A DNA stretch of 57,097 nucleotides from an uncultured Bacillota bacterium. GTDB lineage: Bacteria; Bacillota; Clostridia; Christensenellales; UBA1242. Below the pieces are notes generated by a model that was given only the letters and a program-made list of their open reading frames with translations, had not been told where the DNA came from and did no database searches. This document shows positions 8,636 through 17,713 of this stretch, in pieces. Position 1 is the stretch's first letter. Each line of letters opens with the position of its first letter. A program made the position numbers and the translations under genes. The stretch is from positions 1-57,097 of the forward strand of contig CASFPO010000049.1 of NCBI GenBank assembly GCA_949296805.1. Direction: 5' to 3'.

Positions 8636-8847
8636 AAAGGCAAACTAAATGCCTTTAATTTGCGGATATGGCGGTTTGGGTTCCCTTAAAATGTTATTTT
8701 AAGGGTAAAAGTGGCAGTTTGGAGTCCCTGCAAATTGCAAATTTGTGGGGTAAAGACGCGCTGGATTTAAAAATCCAGCGAAAAACAAATCAAATTGTTT
8801 CGTCGTCTGCCATTCCGCCTAAGTGAAAAATTGATAGTAAATGGTAT
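8636..8847 (+). repeat. Structured leader made of tRNA-Leu fragments and hairpins
   Basis: Bases 8661-8674 are identical to the 5' end of the following tRNA-Leu with its preceding T. Bases 8755-8769 equal its D-arm/anticodon segment (GACGCGCTGGATTTA). Bases 8804-8819 are an exact inverted copy of tRNA bases 8856-8871. Between them lie perfect stem-loops (CCCTTAAAAT/ATTTTAAGGG at 8683-8705; CGCTGGATTT/AAATCCAGCG at 8759-8780) and a repeated module, GGCGGTTTGG and GGCAGTTTGG, each followed shortly by TCCC. It looks like a split, decayed tRNA duplicate, but could be a regulatory leader. Confidence 0.6.
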
Positions 8848-8929
8848 GCGGATATGGCGGAATGGCAGACGCGCTGGATTTAGGTTCCAGTCCGAAAGGG
8901 TGCAGGTTCAACTCCTGTTATCCGCACCA
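8848..8929 (+). tRNA. tRNA-Leu (anticodon UAG)
   Basis: Acceptor arms GCGGATA and TATCCGC pair, and CCA is encoded at 8927-8929. The anticodon stem CTGGA/TCCAG encloses TTTAGGT, giving anticodon TAG, which reads leucine CUA. The variable region (TCCGAAAGGGT) is short for a class II tRNA. The T-arm is GCAGG TTCAACT CCTGT. A terminator follows directly. Confidence 0.93.
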
Positions 8930-8935
8930 GAGAAA

Positions 8936-8966
8936 AGCAATCCGAATCGCTGGGTTGCTCTTTTTT
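8936..8966 (+). terminator. Terminator of tRNA-Leu
   Basis: AGCAA and CC pair with GG and TTGCT around a short loop, followed by six T residues (8961-8966). Confidence 0.75.
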
Positions 8967-8973
8967 GTATAAG

Positions 8974-9351
8974 AAAACCACAAGCAGTGCTTGTGGTCCC
9001 AAAAGGTTTCTAGCTATGGACATCAAAAACCTCCTATGTTAAAGTATAGTTGAAGTTTTGCTGCTTTAACTAAAAACATAGGAGGTTTTTGTATATGAAC
9101 TTAGATATAAGTAGTTTAGCACATACAAAGTATAATTGCAAGTATCATATAGTATTTGCTCCAAAATATAGGAGACAATAATATATGGAAAGATTAAAAA
9201 GGATATAGGTGTAATGATTAGAAAATTATGCCAATATGAAGGAGCAAAGATAATAAAGGTCGAACAAGCGGCAGAACTTCGCCAAACATTTAAGATTATG
9301 CTGCAACAGGTCCTAAAAGGGCAGCGCCAACTACCAGTTAAGCTGGTAGTT
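8974..9351 (+). mobile_element. IS200/IS605-type element remnant
   Basis: The left end carries the typical long hairpin that hides the transposase ribosome site: CAAAAACCTCCTATGTT (9024-9040) pairs exactly with 9075-9091. The transposase frame starts at 9095 with the TnpA opening SLAHTKYNCKYHIVFAPKYR and is broken by a one-base deletion after 28 codons. The next frame continues KIKKDIGVMIRKLC and then diverges. AACTACCAG/CTGGTAGTT (9329-9351) may be the right-end hairpin. The catalytic HUH motif and Tyr are absent, so it is inactive. A related left end lies at 38206-38416. Confidence 0.75.
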
Positions 9352-9415
9352 ATGATTTTGAAAAAATATGGCATTAAAGATTGCAAATATTAAAATAAAA
9401 GGTTATAATAAAAAT

Positions 9416-9973
9416 ATGATTTACACAATAGGTTACGCAGGTGTCACAATTGACAGATTTGTTCAAATCCTTAAAAATATGAAAATCAGTCTTTTAATTG
9501 ATGTCAGGAGTGTCCCGAAAAGCCAATATTTTTATCAATTTAACAACAATCTTTTAAGCAGAATTCTTGCGAATGTTGATATTAAATATGAGAATTGGAA
9601 AGACGAATTTGGTGCAAGGCAAGACAATTTAAATTTCTATACTGACAATATTCTTGACTATGGCAAATTTGCAAAAAGTCAGCAATTTCAATCAGGGATT
9701 TCAAAGATAAAAGAACTAAAAAATAGAGGCGAAAACATTTGCTTGATGTGTGCAGAAATTGATCCTATAAATTGCCATAGGGCTATACTATGTGGAAAAG
9801 AAATCTCTGCAAATGGCATAAATATTACACACATAATTGCAAAGAGAAACGGCGAAACTTATATTGAAAATCAAAAAGATTTTGAAAAAAGACTTCTTCA
9901 AACAACAAAGGTAAACAACCTCTCCGAGGCTTACCTAAAACAAAATAAAAAAATTGGCTATAAACTAACTTAA
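9416..9973 (+). CDS. DUF488 family protein
   Basis: The 185-residue product has the family start IYTIGYAGVTIDRF, the motif LIDVRSVPKSQYFYQF, and CLMCAEIDPINCHRAIL, whose cysteines and histidine are conserved in DUF488. The biochemical role is not established. I chose the ATG at 9416 because the family starts there and AAAGG lies upstream; the frame is open further upstream into the IS remnant. The next gene, a dual-OB protein, lies 87 bases downstream on the same strand, a pairing I regard as probably functional. Confidence 0.85.
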   Translation: MIYTIGYAGVTIDRFVQILKNMKISLLIDVRSVPKSQYFYQFNNNLLSRILANVDIKYENWKDEFGARQDNLNFYTDNILDYGKFAKSQQFQSGISKIKELKNRGENICLMCAEIDPINCHRAILCGKEISANGINITHIIAKRNGETYIENQKDFEKRLLQTTKVNNLSEAYLKQNKKIGYKLT

Positions 9974-10060
9974 TTTTAAGTTGGTCAGCCATATTTAGAG
10001 TTAATCACAAAACAAATCGTGGTTAACTTTTTTGTTGCAAAAAATTAAAAGGAGAGAAAA

Positions 10061-10681
10061 ATGAAAAAACAAATTTGCATATTAACTAAATCACTAAAAG
10101 ACCGTGATTATTGTGTTGCTGGGATTGATATAACAACAGGGAAGTGGATAAGACTTGTTACATCAAAAGATGGCGGGGCATTTCCCAAAGAAAAATTAGA
10201 TGACAAACATTTTAAAGAATTAAATGTATTGGAAGTCGAGGTCAAAGAACATGTGCCATATCATGTTCAAAACGAAAATTGGCTTATTGCCGAAAAAGTT
10301 GAAATTAAAAAGATTGGGAGTTTATCAAGACAACAACTTTTTAATTTACACCCTATAGAAAAGCCTAAATTCATTTTTGGCAATCCAAAAAATGAACTTG
10401 AGTATAATGAAATTAAAATGCTCAATCATTCTTTAAAGATGATAAATGCAAAAGAACTGCAATTTGACACTTCAATGAAAGGAGATGGAAGACATCACTA
10501 TAAAGTCAAATTTCAATATAATGGCTATGAATACAATCTCGCTTTAACAGATCCAAAATATAGAAATGAAGATTTTGACCAAATTCGTATTCCGAGTGCG
10601 ACAATAATTGTGAGTATCCCAGCAGTTCCTTATGGCGAGAATGATTTATACTATAAGTTTGTTGCAAAAATTTTTATATAA
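10061..10681 (+). CDS. Dual OB-domain-like protein next to DUF488
   Basis: The 206 residues open KQICILTKSLKDRDYCVAG and continue ITTGKWIRLVTSKDGG. This pattern fits the 'dual OB-containing domain' proteins, which are predicted to bind nucleic acid or nucleotides and are often found near DUF488 genes. The assignment rests on these N-terminal motifs and the neighbourhood. There is no membrane segment. AAGGAGAG precedes the ATG, so it is well translated. A terminator follows at 10688. Confidence 0.6.
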   Translation: MKKQICILTKSLKDRDYCVAGIDITTGKWIRLVTSKDGGAFPKEKLDDKHFKELNVLEVEVKEHVPYHVQNENWLIAEKVEIKKIGSLSRQQLFNLHPIEKPKFIFGNPKNELEYNEIKMLNHSLKMINAKELQFDTSMKGDGRHHYKVKFQYNGYEYNLALTDPKYRNEDFDQIRIPSATIIVSIPAVPYGENDLYYKFVAKIFI

Positions 10682-10687
10682 AATTTA

Positions 10688-10716
10688 GAGAAGTCTAAAC
10701 TTCTCCCTTTTGTTTT
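10688..10716 (+). terminator. Rho-independent terminator
   Basis: GAGAAGT, loop CTAA, ACTTCTC (10688-10705), then a T-rich run. It closes the DUF488/dual-OB unit. Confidence 0.7.
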
Positions 10717-10895
10717 GAATTATATCTTTTGTGTAATATACTAAAAATATAGGACAAGTTATTTTATCTTAACCCTAACGCGTACATAACCAACGCCAAC
10801 CGTAACTTGTAGGCGGTTTGGATACTTTATCACTTGTTGCACCAAACAAAAAATAATCAAAAAAGTTTGAAAAATAATATCATTTTTATCTTAAC

Positions 10896-10927
10896 AAAAA
10901 AGTTATAAGTTTTTCTTATAACTTTTT
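10896..10927 (-). terminator. Terminator of the P-type ATPase unit
   Basis: An A-rich arm ending GTTATAAG, a T loop, then CTTATAAC and T residues: a long stem beyond the minus-strand ATPase stop at 10941. The 180 bases between this and 10716 show nothing else. Confidence 0.65.
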
Positions 10928-10940
10928 ATATTTTAGTTTA

Positions 10941-13556
10941 TTATTTTTTATCTTTCCTTTTTAATAAAATTTTCTCAAAGTACTTATATATTTCACTAAC
11001 TATAAGCATTAAAACCGAAAAGGCAAAGATTATTGTCCATTGCACTGCGTTAAGTGTTCGTAAACTTAACAAATATTTTAAAGGAGTAAAGGCGAAGAGT
11101 GCAACAAGTGCAAAACAAAAACATACTGCTAAAATAAAAAATTTATTTTTAAAGGGTTTGGATTTAAATATGCTGGCATTTGTTCTCATAGAGGCAAGAT
11201 AGAACATCTGAATGATATTTAAGGTATAAAAACTCATAGTAACCGCTATTCCCTCATTGTAATAACAAATACCTATAACGTATGCAAGCACAACAAAGAG
11301 CGTTTGAAAAAGACCGAGAACAACGATTGAAACCCCTATTCCATCTGAGAATAATCCTTTTTTAGAGTCACGAGGAGACACTTCCATCAAGTCATTCTCT
11401 GGCTGTTCAACCCCCAGTGCGATGGCTGGCAAGGTGTCTGTGATAAGATTGACAAATAATATTTGGACTGGAAAGAGAAAGATATACTGCGGAAAGATAA
11501 TTGTTACAAAGAACAGTGAAAACAGTTCGGCAAGGTTTGCAGAAAACAAAAATTTTACAGTTTTTTGAATATTTCGATAGATCTTTCTTCCCTCTTCAAC
11601 TGCAATTATAATAGTTGCAAAATTGTCGTCTGTAATGATTATATCTGACACCTCTTTTGCTACATCCGTTCCTGCTATACCCATCCCGATACCAATATTC
11701 GCCTTTTTTAAAGATGGTGCATCGTTTACTCCATCCCCCGTCATTGCAACAACTTTACCTTTGTCTTTAAAAGCCTGCACTATCCGAACTTTGTCTTGAG
11801 GACTAACTCTTGCAAACACGCAATATTTGTCTATGATCTTAGAAAGTTGGCTGTCGCTCATCTTGGATATTTCAGTACCTGTGGTAACCTGAGACAGCTC
11901 ACTTGCAAGCCCAATCTCCTTGGCTATAGCAAAGGCAGTTTGGCTGTAATCTCCTGTAATCATCACTGGTTTCATACCAGCCCTTTTGCATTTTTTAACT
12001 GCTTCCTTAATTTCTTTGCGAGGTGGATCTATCATTCCTGCAAGCCCAATAAAAATCAAGTCCTCTTCGTTTAAAATATCAGACTTTTTGTAAGCAAGGG
12101 CTAAAACTCTTAACGCCTTACTTGCCATAATGTCATTTGCTTTGAAAATGTTAGTTTTGTAAGTCTGTGACAGCGTTTCAACTTTACCATTTATCAAAAT
12201 AAATTTGCATTTATTTATAACCCTATCTAACGCACCTTTTACATAAACGATACTTTCCCCTTTTTCTTCTACTAATACACTCATCATCTTGCGATTGCTA
12301 TCAAAAGGAATTTCATCTTTTCGCTTGGCAATTTTTTCAAAATCCTCTTTTCTAACTTTGTTATCTCGGCAAAATTCTAGCAGTGCAACTTCGGTAGGAT
12401 CGCCTGCAAACTTGCCCTTATATAAAAAAGCGTCATTGCAGGCTAATGCACAATAAAAAAATGGATAACTTTCCTTTGAAAAAGCAAACTTTTTTTCTTG
12501 TAAGTTGTTGTTACAATAGACCGCTGTGACCGACATTTTGTTTTGAGTGATAGTGCCAGTTTTGTCAGAGCAAATAACTTCACAGCAACCCAAAGTTTCT
12601 ATAGAATGCATACGCTTAACTATTGCTCGTTGTTTTGCAAGCCTAGCAACGCCGAGGCTCATAATGATAGTTATTACAGCTGGCATACTTTCAGGAATCG
12701 CCGCTACCGAAATTGCAACCGAAGTCAAAAAAGCATCCATTATGTTGGAAGGATTGATAATTATCTCTATAATAAAAGTGATTATCGCTACCAAAAGCAC
12801 TATATAGGTTAACACCTTGCCTACATCCTTGATGGATTTTTGAAGAGGCGTCAACTCTTTTTGATTGTCTTTTATCGCACTTTCAATCTTGCCAAGCTCA
12901 GTATTTTTACCTAAAGCAGTCACAACACCAAGCCCTCGCCCGCAAACAACAACCGTGCCTTTATATCCCATATTACGTCTTTCTCCTAAAGGTGCATTAG
13001 CTTGGCAAATTGACGAGGCGTCTTTTTCTATCTGATGGCTTTCTCCAGTAAGCGAGGACTCGTCAAGTTTGAGCTGATTGGATTTGATAAGTCTAAGGTC
13101 GGCAGGCAAAATTGTTCCCGCCTCGAGTGAAACAATATCTCCTAGCACAAGCTCACTAGTATTTATCTTAAGCATTTGCCCATCTCGCAGAATATAACAC
13201 TCTGGCTGGGTAAGTTTGCCCAGTGCCTCAAGCGATTTTTCTGCCTTATACTCCTGAATAACGCCAAAGATGGCATTGATAAGCACAATAAACAAAATTA
13301 TACAGCCGTCAATAATCTCGCTAGTGGTTTTTTCAATAATTCCAATTACAATAGATAGTGCGGACGCAAACAGTAAAATTACAATCATAAGATCGTAAAA
13401 TTGCTCAAAAAACTTGCTGACAATAGAGCTCTTTTTGTCATAACTTAAAACTTCTGCCTTTTCTCGCTTAGTTAAATCACTACTCTTTAACCCTTGCGGA
13501 CTGCTATTAAGCTCCCTTAATGACTGCTCTATACTTTTACAATGAAAATTACTCAT
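10941..13556 (-). CDS. Calcium-transporting P-type ATPase
   Basis: P2A-type ATPase (871 residues) that pumps Ca2+ out of the cell using ATP. An N-terminal cation-ATPase domain is followed by the actuator motif TGES, the M4 ion-site motif VAAIPESMP (PEGLP in many relatives), the phosphorylation site DKTGTITQNKM, the hinge MTGDGVNDAPSLKKA and the M6 motif NLITDTLPA with its conserved Asn and Asp. Ten transmembrane segments fit the hydrophobicity. AAGGG precedes the ATG. uppP lies 33 bases upstream on the same strand, so the two may share a transcript; the link is not obviously metabolic. Confidence 0.92.
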   Translation of the reverse strand: MSNFHCKSIEQSLRELNSSPQGLKSSDLTKREKAEVLSYDKKSSIVSKFFEQFYDLMIVILLFASALSIVIGIIEKTTSEIIDGCIILFIVLINAIFGVIQEYKAEKSLEALGKLTQPECYILRDGQMLKINTSELVLGDIVSLEAGTILPADLRLIKSNQLKLDESSLTGESHQIEKDASSICQANAPLGERRNMGYKGTVVVCGRGLGVVTALGKNTELGKIESAIKDNQKELTPLQKSIKDVGKVLTYIVLLVAIITFIIEIIINPSNIMDAFLTSVAISVAAIPESMPAVITIIMSLGVARLAKQRAIVKRMHSIETLGCCEVICSDKTGTITQNKMSVTAVYCNNNLQEKKFAFSKESYPFFYCALACNDAFLYKGKFAGDPTEVALLEFCRDNKVRKEDFEKIAKRKDEIPFDSNRKMMSVLVEEKGESIVYVKGALDRVINKCKFILINGKVETLSQTYKTNIFKANDIMASKALRVLALAYKKSDILNEEDLIFIGLAGMIDPPRKEIKEAVKKCKRAGMKPVMITGDYSQTAFAIAKEIGLASELSQVTTGTEISKMSDSQLSKIIDKYCVFARVSPQDKVRIVQAFKDKGKVVAMTGDGVNDAPSLKKANIGIGMGIAGTDVAKEVSDIIITDDNFATIIIAVEEGRKIYRNIQKTVKFLFSANLAELFSLFFVTIIFPQYIFLFPVQILFVNLITDTLPAIALGVEQPENDLMEVSPRDSKKGLFSDGIGVSIVVLGLFQTLFVVLAYVIGICYYNEGIAVTMSFYTLNIIQMFYLASMRTNASIFKSKPFKNKFFILAVCFCFALVALFAFTPLKYLLSLRTLNAVQWTIIFAFSVLMLIVSEIYKYFEKILLKRKDKK

Positions 13557-13589
13557 ATTTTCCCTTTATATTTTTGATTTTACTTTTAC

Positions 13590-14336
13590 CTACAGGATAG
13601 CAGAAACTAAACTGATAAAAATTAAATACAAACAAAACCACTTGAAGTTTGCCTTTCCCGTTACGTTTAACATCAATTTTATTGTCATAATCCCTATAAC
13701 AAAAGCTATGACAAACCCTATAATTAAACCTAGCCAATTGATTTGTAGTTGTGCTCCGCAAGAGACCTCATACACTTCCATAACTAGAGAAAGCAAAATT
13801 ATAGGCACGCTCATTAAAAAAGAAAACTTTGCACACTCTTTCTTGTCAGCTCCGCTTAGAATTCCTGCACTTATTGTAGCTCCCGAACGAGAAATCCCCG
13901 GGAAGACCGCCAGCCCCTGACTTATCCCCATAATTATGGCAGTTTTGATAGAAAACCCTTGACCTTTTTTATTATATTTTTGACTGATAAATAAAAGAAG
14001 TGCAGTTATTAAAAAACATATAGCCAGTCCGCCTCCGCCAAAAGCTTTTTCTACCAATGGCATAAGTATTAACACAATTATGCAGGTGGGAATGGTCGCT
14101 AGTGCAAGATTTACGCTCTCTTCTGATAAGGGGTGCTTAATTAAAAAAAGCATTTCCTTCCTAAAAACTATTACAACCGCAAGCAATGTGGCTAAATGCA
14201 ATATTATACTTACCAAAAGCGAATCTTCCACCCCAAATAACGAGGATAAAAGCACCAAGTGACCACTTGACGAAATTGGCAGAAATTCACATAACCCTTG
14301 CACCAAACCAAGCAAGGCAAAAATCAATATCTCCAC
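13590..14336 (-). CDS. uppP: Undecaprenyl-diphosphatase
   Basis: Integral membrane phosphatase that recycles undecaprenyl pyrophosphate for cell-wall synthesis (BacA/UppP family, linked to bacitracin resistance). The two signatures EFLPISSSGHL and PGISRSGATI are intact and about eight hydrophobic segments are present. I chose the GTG at 14336 (248 residues): AAGGGGG (14342-14348) stands at good distance, and the protein then begins VEILIFALLGLVQG like its family. A TTG eleven codons upstream has no such site. Confidence 0.93.
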   Translation of the reverse strand: MEILIFALLGLVQGLCEFLPISSSGHLVLLSSLFGVEDSLLVSIILHLATLLAVVIVFRKEMLFLIKHPLSEESVNLALATIPTCIIVLILMPLVEKAFGGGGLAICFLITALLLFISQKYNKKGQGFSIKTAIIMGISQGLAVFPGISRSGATISAGILSGADKKECAKFSFLMSVPIILLSLVMEVYEVSCGAQLQINWLGLIIGFVIAFVIGIMTIKLMLNVTGKANFKWFCLYLIFISLVSAIL

Positions 14337-14416
14337 CCGCTCCCCCTTGCTATTAATATACAAAAACAAAAAAGCAATTATTACTACTTGCTTATCTAAG
14401 CTTGCCCGCTATAACT

Positions 14417-14449
14417 AAAAATAACAAAGCAAAAAGCTTTGTTATTTTT
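14417..14449 (-). terminator. Terminator of the leucine-rich surface protein gene
   Basis: AAAAATAACAAAGC (14417-14430), loop of A residues, GCTTTGTTATTTTT (14436-14449). Long perfect stem beyond the stop at 14489, usable in both directions. Confidence 0.8.
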
Positions 14450-14488
14450 AATATATTTGATATTCTTATTTTTCTCGTATTTTGACTT

Positions 14489-17143
14489 TTAAAGTAAATT
14501 ACCTTTAATTCTGGTAAATACATAGTAACCATCCACTGCAGTGTCACTTCTACTAAAGGTCGAACCATTAAGGTAGCTGTTTGTATATGATCCGCCATCA
14601 ATTATACTTGCAAGCACTCGGATGGTGTTGGCATTCTTAATCAAGTCTCCGCACGCTGTGTTACTAGTTAAATCCTCATATATATACCCGCTTTCAATTG
14701 TGACTGTTGCTAGACTTGTGCAACCATAAAATGCATAGGTCCCATTTATACTTCTCACGCTTGATGGGATTGTTATACTTGTTAACTTTGAACACCTAGA
14801 AAAAGCATAATTTCCTATACTTATCACACCATCCGGGATTGAGATATTTGTTAGAGATGCATTACTATCAAAAGCATTCTCATAAATAAACCTGCATCCA
14901 CTATTTACTGTATAAGTTGTACCTGTAAAGCCGCTACCATCATATAATACTACATAAGGATTACTATCATTTCCTAAATATTCTACTCCATTATCCGTTA
15001 CTGACGGTTGCAATCTTGTACAGTCGTCAAAAGCACCACTTCCTATGCTTGCAACCGTAGATGGAATTGTTATACTTGTTAATTTTGAACATCTATAAAA
15101 AGCATCCTCTCCTATACTTGTCACTCCCTCTGGAATTATTATACTTGTTAAATTTGGACACACATGAAAAGCATGCTGATTAATTTCAGTAGTATCTGGA
15201 TGCAAGGTCACACTTATTAAATTTTCTCGTGGCACAGCTGGCAAAAGAGCAATCCTTGTTGCACCATCTACATAATATTGAACATTATCATATGGTTCTA
15301 TCTTTGTAGCAGGTTTTTCTCCTTCTAAGTCTGAAGCATTGTGTATTACTCGAGCATACCTTCCTAAATGTCCATGGCGTCCTGTTTTATCTATTGTAAG
15401 GCTTGAATAATTATAAACTTCAGCTAAAGCAAAACAACCAGCAAAAGCACTCTCTCCTATACTTATCACACTTTCTGGGATTGTTATACTTGTTAAATTA
15501 TAGCAATAGTTAAATGCTTGGCTATGAATAAACTTGCATCCACTATTTATTGTATAGGTTAAACCTGTAAAGCCACTGTCATCCCATAATACTAAATACG
15601 GGTTGTTTCCATTACCTAAATATTCTACTCCATTATCTGTTGCTGATGGCTGCAAGCTTCTACAGTCTTCAAAAGCATCCCTTCCTATACTTATCACACC
15701 ATCCGGGATTGAGATATTTGTTAGAGATGCATTACTATCAAAAGCATCCTCATAAATAACCCTGCATCCACTATTTACTGTATAAGTTTTACCTCTAAAG
15801 CCACTACCATCATATAATACTACATAAGGATTACTATCATTTCCTAAATATTCTACTCCATTATCTGTTGCTGATGGCTGCAAGCTTGTACAACTACTAA
15901 AAGCACTACTTCCTATACTTATCACACTTTCTGGGATTGTTATATTTGTCAAATTACTACAGAAATAAAAAGCACGACTCCCTATACTTTTCAATTGACT
16001 ATCTGCTCCAAAATTTACTTCTGTTAGTGCATCGCAACTGTAAAAAGCACTACTTCCTATACTTGTCACACTATCTGGGATTGTTATATTTGTCAAATTA
16101 CTACAGAGAGAAAAAGCAACATTTCCTATATTTGTCAATTGACTATCTGCTCCAAAATTTACTTCTGTTAGTGCTTTGCAAGATTGAAAAGCACCATCTC
16201 CTATACTTGTAACACTATCTGGAATTGTTATGCTTGTCAAATTATTACATTGAAAAAAAGCATACTCTCCTATACTTGTCACTCCCTCTGAGATTGTTAT
16301 ATTTGTCAAATTATTACATTGATAAAAAGCATATGCTCCTACATACTCCAAAGTCTCTGGTAAAGTAATACTTTTCAAATTATCATTTTTTGCAAATATA
16401 CCTGTTGAAGAAGTTCCATCTACAATCGCTGTAATTGTATAGTCTGAGCCTTTTACATACTGCCCATCTACTATAGAAAAGGTTGATGGGATTACTAGGT
16501 TGGCATCAGAACCGTTATATGCTGTTATTGTTGCCTCGTTACCTGAGGTTGAAAATTCAAAATCACTTGGACTAGCTGGTGGCTCTGGCGCTACACTTAC
16601 GTCAAAGAGTTGTAGGTCATAGCCAAAGCTTGCGTTGCTTAGTGAGGTGTTTTTATCCTCTACTGATAGGGTTAAGGTAAACTCTACTGTATCGTTTGCC
16701 TGTCCTTGTGGGTCAAGGGTTATTATATCTCCGCTTGTGTATGCTCCGCTTGTAGTTGTAATAGTTTTTAGTAAGTTTGGTGTTTCAGCCGAGATTGTGT
16801 CTGTTAGCGTTACTGTTAGTGTACGCTCGGTACTTAAGTTCTCTACTGTGATAGAAAATACTACTGGAGTGGCCGAAGTGTCAAAGTTTAGGTTTAGCTC
16901 TTCCCATACTGTGTCATTTCCTGTAGTTTGTGTGGCACTGTAGGTTACATCTAGTGCTGAGGGCGGTACTGTTGCTCCGGTAACATTTCCTGTTACATGG
17001 GCATAGACCTCATCTGCGGTAAAGCTGATATTTCCGCCCATATTTACATTTACTTGACTTACTGCTAGTACTCCCATTATCAGCATACCTAGTACCAAGG
17101 TAAAGGCTGATATTACAGAGACTAACTTTGCTTTTAATGACAT
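14489..17143 (-). CDS. BspA-like leucine-rich repeat surface protein with TasA-like N-terminus
   Basis: An 884-residue exported protein. A signal segment (residues 6-30) is followed by VNVNMGGNISFTADEV and a beta-rich domain to about residue 190 that closely matches the C-terminal domain of the SipW fusion at 38487. After a short PEPPASPSD linker come many BspA-type repeats (LRR_5) of the form LTSITIPDSVTSIGDGAF, in several blocks interrupted by non-repeat segments (YVVLYDGSGF type). No LPXTG or membrane anchor is seen, so it may be held through the TasA-like domain. AGAGAGG precedes the ATG. Such repeats mediate adhesion in other bacteria. Confidence 0.85.
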   Translation of the reverse strand: MSLKAKLVSVISAFTLVLGMLIMGVLAVSQVNVNMGGNISFTADEVYAHVTGNVTGATVPPSALDVTYSATQTTGNDTVWEELNLNFDTSATPVVFSITVENLSTERTLTVTLTDTISAETPNLLKTITTTSGAYTSGDIITLDPQGQANDTVEFTLTLSVEDKNTSLSNASFGYDLQLFDVSVAPEPPASPSDFEFSTSGNEATITAYNGSDANLVIPSTFSIVDGQYVKGSDYTITAIVDGTSSTGIFAKNDNLKSITLPETLEYVGAYAFYQCNNLTNITISEGVTSIGEYAFFQCNNLTSITIPDSVTSIGDGAFQSCKALTEVNFGADSQLTNIGNVAFSLCSNLTNITIPDSVTSIGSSAFYSCDALTEVNFGADSQLKSIGSRAFYFCSNLTNITIPESVISIGSSAFSSCTSLQPSATDNGVEYLGNDSNPYVVLYDGSGFRGKTYTVNSGCRVIYEDAFDSNASLTNISIPDGVISIGRDAFEDCRSLQPSATDNGVEYLGNGNNPYLVLWDDSGFTGLTYTINSGCKFIHSQAFNYCYNLTSITIPESVISIGESAFAGCFALAEVYNYSSLTIDKTGRHGHLGRYARVIHNASDLEGEKPATKIEPYDNVQYYVDGATRIALLPAVPRENLISVTLHPDTTEINQHAFHVCPNLTSIIIPEGVTSIGEDAFYRCSKLTSITIPSTVASIGSGAFDDCTRLQPSVTDNGVEYLGNDSNPYVVLYDGSGFTGTTYTVNSGCRFIYENAFDSNASLTNISIPDGVISIGNYAFSRCSKLTSITIPSSVRSINGTYAFYGCTSLATVTIESGYIYEDLTSNTACGDLIKNANTIRVLASIIDGGSYTNSYLNGSTFSRSDTAVDGYYVFTRIKGNLL

Positions 17144-17311
17144 ATTTTTACCTCTCTTTTGTTTTTATTTTGTACATATTAGTAAAAATTATCTAGCTTA
17201 ATGCAAAATTTCGACTATTTTTGCATTATTTATGCCTATTTTATCAAGTAAAATATGGTCAGCAATAGGATTTTGTTTTAAAGGAAATACTATCAAAACT
17301 TACCCTTACCT

Positions 17312-17552
17312 AATAGGCGTTAGCCTATTTTACCCCCCCCGAATGTTTTGTCAAGCAATTTGGCGACTTTTTTGAAAATTGTTCAAATTTTTTGTTTTTT
17401 CTTATGTTTAACCCACCTTAATGCTCAAACCTTATCATATTTTCAAAAAAGTTTTTATCTGCCCGTCGTCACGGGCAGGACAAAATCATTCGGGGGATTT
17501 CTGAAAAATTGCACACGTGCAATTTTTGATTATGCGGGGTGGCTAAAGCCAC
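17312..17552. repeat. Cluster of four palindromes in a 540-base gap
   Basis: The region 17144-17681 has no convincing gene. It holds AATAGGC/GCCTATT (17312-17329) followed by eight C residues (17333-17340), CTGCCCGT/ACGGGCAG (17459-17478), AAAAATTGCAC/GTGCAATTTTT (17504-17527) and GTGGCT/AGCCAC (17539-17552). The order of GC-rich stems and one T-tailed stem could be a structured RNA or a dispersed intergenic repeat. The leucine-rich gene to the left reads away from it, and gltX ends to its right. Confidence 0.5.
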
Positions 17553-17681
17553 GTTTTAACATATTTACGGTAGTTAGAGCTATCTGTAATTTTTCTATAG
17601 TAATTTGATGCACCTTTTATAGTGGACAGAGAGTAACTAGAGACACTTTTTGTAATTTAATTTGCCGAGAAAAACAAAAAA

Positions 17682-17700
17682 CAACAGGTGGTACCTGTTG
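17682..17700 (-). terminator. Terminator of gltX
   Basis: CAACAGGT, loop GGT, ACCTGTTG. On the minus strand it is followed by TTTTTTG and more T residues, just past the gltX stop. Confidence 0.8.
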
Positions 17701-17713
17701 CTTAATAGAATAT

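Noticed and set aside
8795-9013. 72-codon frame across tRNA-Leu
   Set aside because: It overlaps the tRNA and its terminator and has no family features.
9066-9386. Minus-strand frame of 106 codons over the IS remnant
   Set aside because: Shadow of the transposase sequence; no ribosome site.
13590-14369. TTG start of uppP at 14369
   Set aside because: GTG at 14336 has AAGGGGG at proper distance and gives the family-like N-terminus.
14489-17143. The near-identical DNA blocks within the LRR gene as a CRISPR-like array
   Set aside because: They are coding repeats in phase with the leucine-rich protein, of unequal spacing and without spacers; no CRISPR array was seen in the window.
17333-17340. 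C8 run as a phase-variation switch
   Set aside because: It lies about 190 bases upstream of the LRR start, beyond the ribosome site, and not inside a gene; a promoter-spacing role cannot be shown because no clear promoter boxes flank it.
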